In this document: positions 63,822 through 64,000 of the stretch, in pieces
Numbering within the stretch: the stretch's first letter is position 1
Layout: each line of letters begins with the position of its first letter
Assembly (NCBI RefSeq): GCF_041435015.1
Contig: NZ_CP107989.1
Location: 2,356,001 to 2,420,000 of the forward strand
DNA from: Streptomyces canus
Lineage (GTDB): Bacteria; Actinomycetota; Actinomycetes; Streptomycetales; Streptomycetaceae
DNA length: 64,000 nt
Direction: 5' to 3'
The notes under the pieces: model-generated
What the model saw: the letters and a program-made list of their open reading frames with translations, nothing else
What the model was told of the DNA's origin: nothing
Databases searched by the model: none
Program-made: the position numbers and the translations under genes

Positions 63822-64000
63822 TTCTTCGCCTCCGGGTCGACGTTGTAGAACACCACGCCGGACGTGGCCTTGAAGATCAGTCCGGTCGCGACGAGGATCA
63901 GGACGAAGAGCACCCACAGCAGCGCGGAGGCGTAGCCGTAGCGGCCGAACGCGAAGTACTCCGCGAACACGTGCATCATGTAGAGGTAGGTGGACTGCGG
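63818..64000 (-). CDS. Sugar ABC transporter permease, MalF type, 3' end only
   Basis: The last 60 codons of a permease are present, with a membrane helix (ALLWVLFVLILVATGLIFKATS) and the end NVDPEAKK. It overlaps the MalG-type gene by 4 bp. The binding-protein gene is expected beyond the right edge. Confidence 0.88.
   Translation of the reverse strand, partial: PQSTYLYMMHVFAEYFAFGRYGYASALLWVLFVLILVATGLIFKATSGVVFYNVDPEAKK

Overview
The window is actinobacterial chromosome, almost certainly Streptomyces. Base composition is very GC-rich, coding regions show strong third-position G/C bias, and GTG/TTG starts and 4-bp ATGA/GTGA gene overlaps are common. Many products are typical of the genus: Tat-exported carbohydrate enzymes with ricin-type (CBM13) or CBM2 modules, an alditol oxidase close to S. 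coelicolor AldO, ROK and LacI regulators, and one TTA (bldA-type) codon. No rRNA, tRNA, CRISPR array or replication origin was seen.

0-8.7 kb: the 5' end of a ThDP-dependent pyruvate oxidase, a degenerate PP2C-like protein whose N-terminal part is built from twenty 33-bp tandem repeats, small membrane and flavin-binding proteins, a two-gene alkylation repair operon (Ada-AlkA fusion plus Ogt), rsgA preceded by a previously unlabelled short leader ORF with hairpins, and a lipoprotein. 8.7-14.3 kb: a compact 4-hydroxyproline catabolic cluster (three-subunit D-hydroxyproline dehydrogenase, DapA-family deaminase, hydroxyproline 2-epimerase, GntR regulator). 14.3-19.3 kb: a membrane protein joining a sigma/anti-sigma-like cytoplasmic part to an extracellular cellulose-binding module, a radical SAM protein with unusual cysteine spacing, a flavin split-barrel protein and a 2-hydroxyacid dehydrogenase.

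19.4-21.5 kb is an IS607-family element with an intact serine recombinase and a frameshifted tnpB. 21.6-32.3 kb holds aldO, a ROK regulator and a galactan-use operon: secreted GH30 enzyme, sugar ABC importer (binding protein plus two permeases) and cytoplasmic GH2 beta-galactosidase. 32.4-40 kb is mostly transport and regulation: an ABC-2 exporter-like trio, two MFS transporters under an ArsR-like regulator, and a TetR regulator coupled to an alpha/beta hydrolase that carries the TTA codon. At 40.0-41.3 kb a second, truncated IS605-type tnpB with its terminal hairpins lies against a secreted-protein gene that has lost its 5' end.

43.3-64 kb is a large plant cell-wall polysaccharide region: DUF2264 protein, rhamnogalacturonan acetylesterase, PL4 rhamnogalacturonan lyase, GH43 exo-beta-1,3-galactanase-like and GH43 arabinosidase-like enzymes, a membrane-anchored repeat protein, a homocysteine methyltransferase, a LacI regulator, and a leftward operon (two sugar permeases, GH28-like enzyme, two alginate-lyase-superfamily proteins, carboxylesterase) that continues past the right edge. 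Taken together, the GH30, GH43, GH2 and pectinase genes suggest breakdown of arabinogalactan-decorated pectin, with released oligosaccharides imported by the ABC systems. LacI-type palindromes with GAAAGCGCTTTC-like cores occur in several of the promoters.
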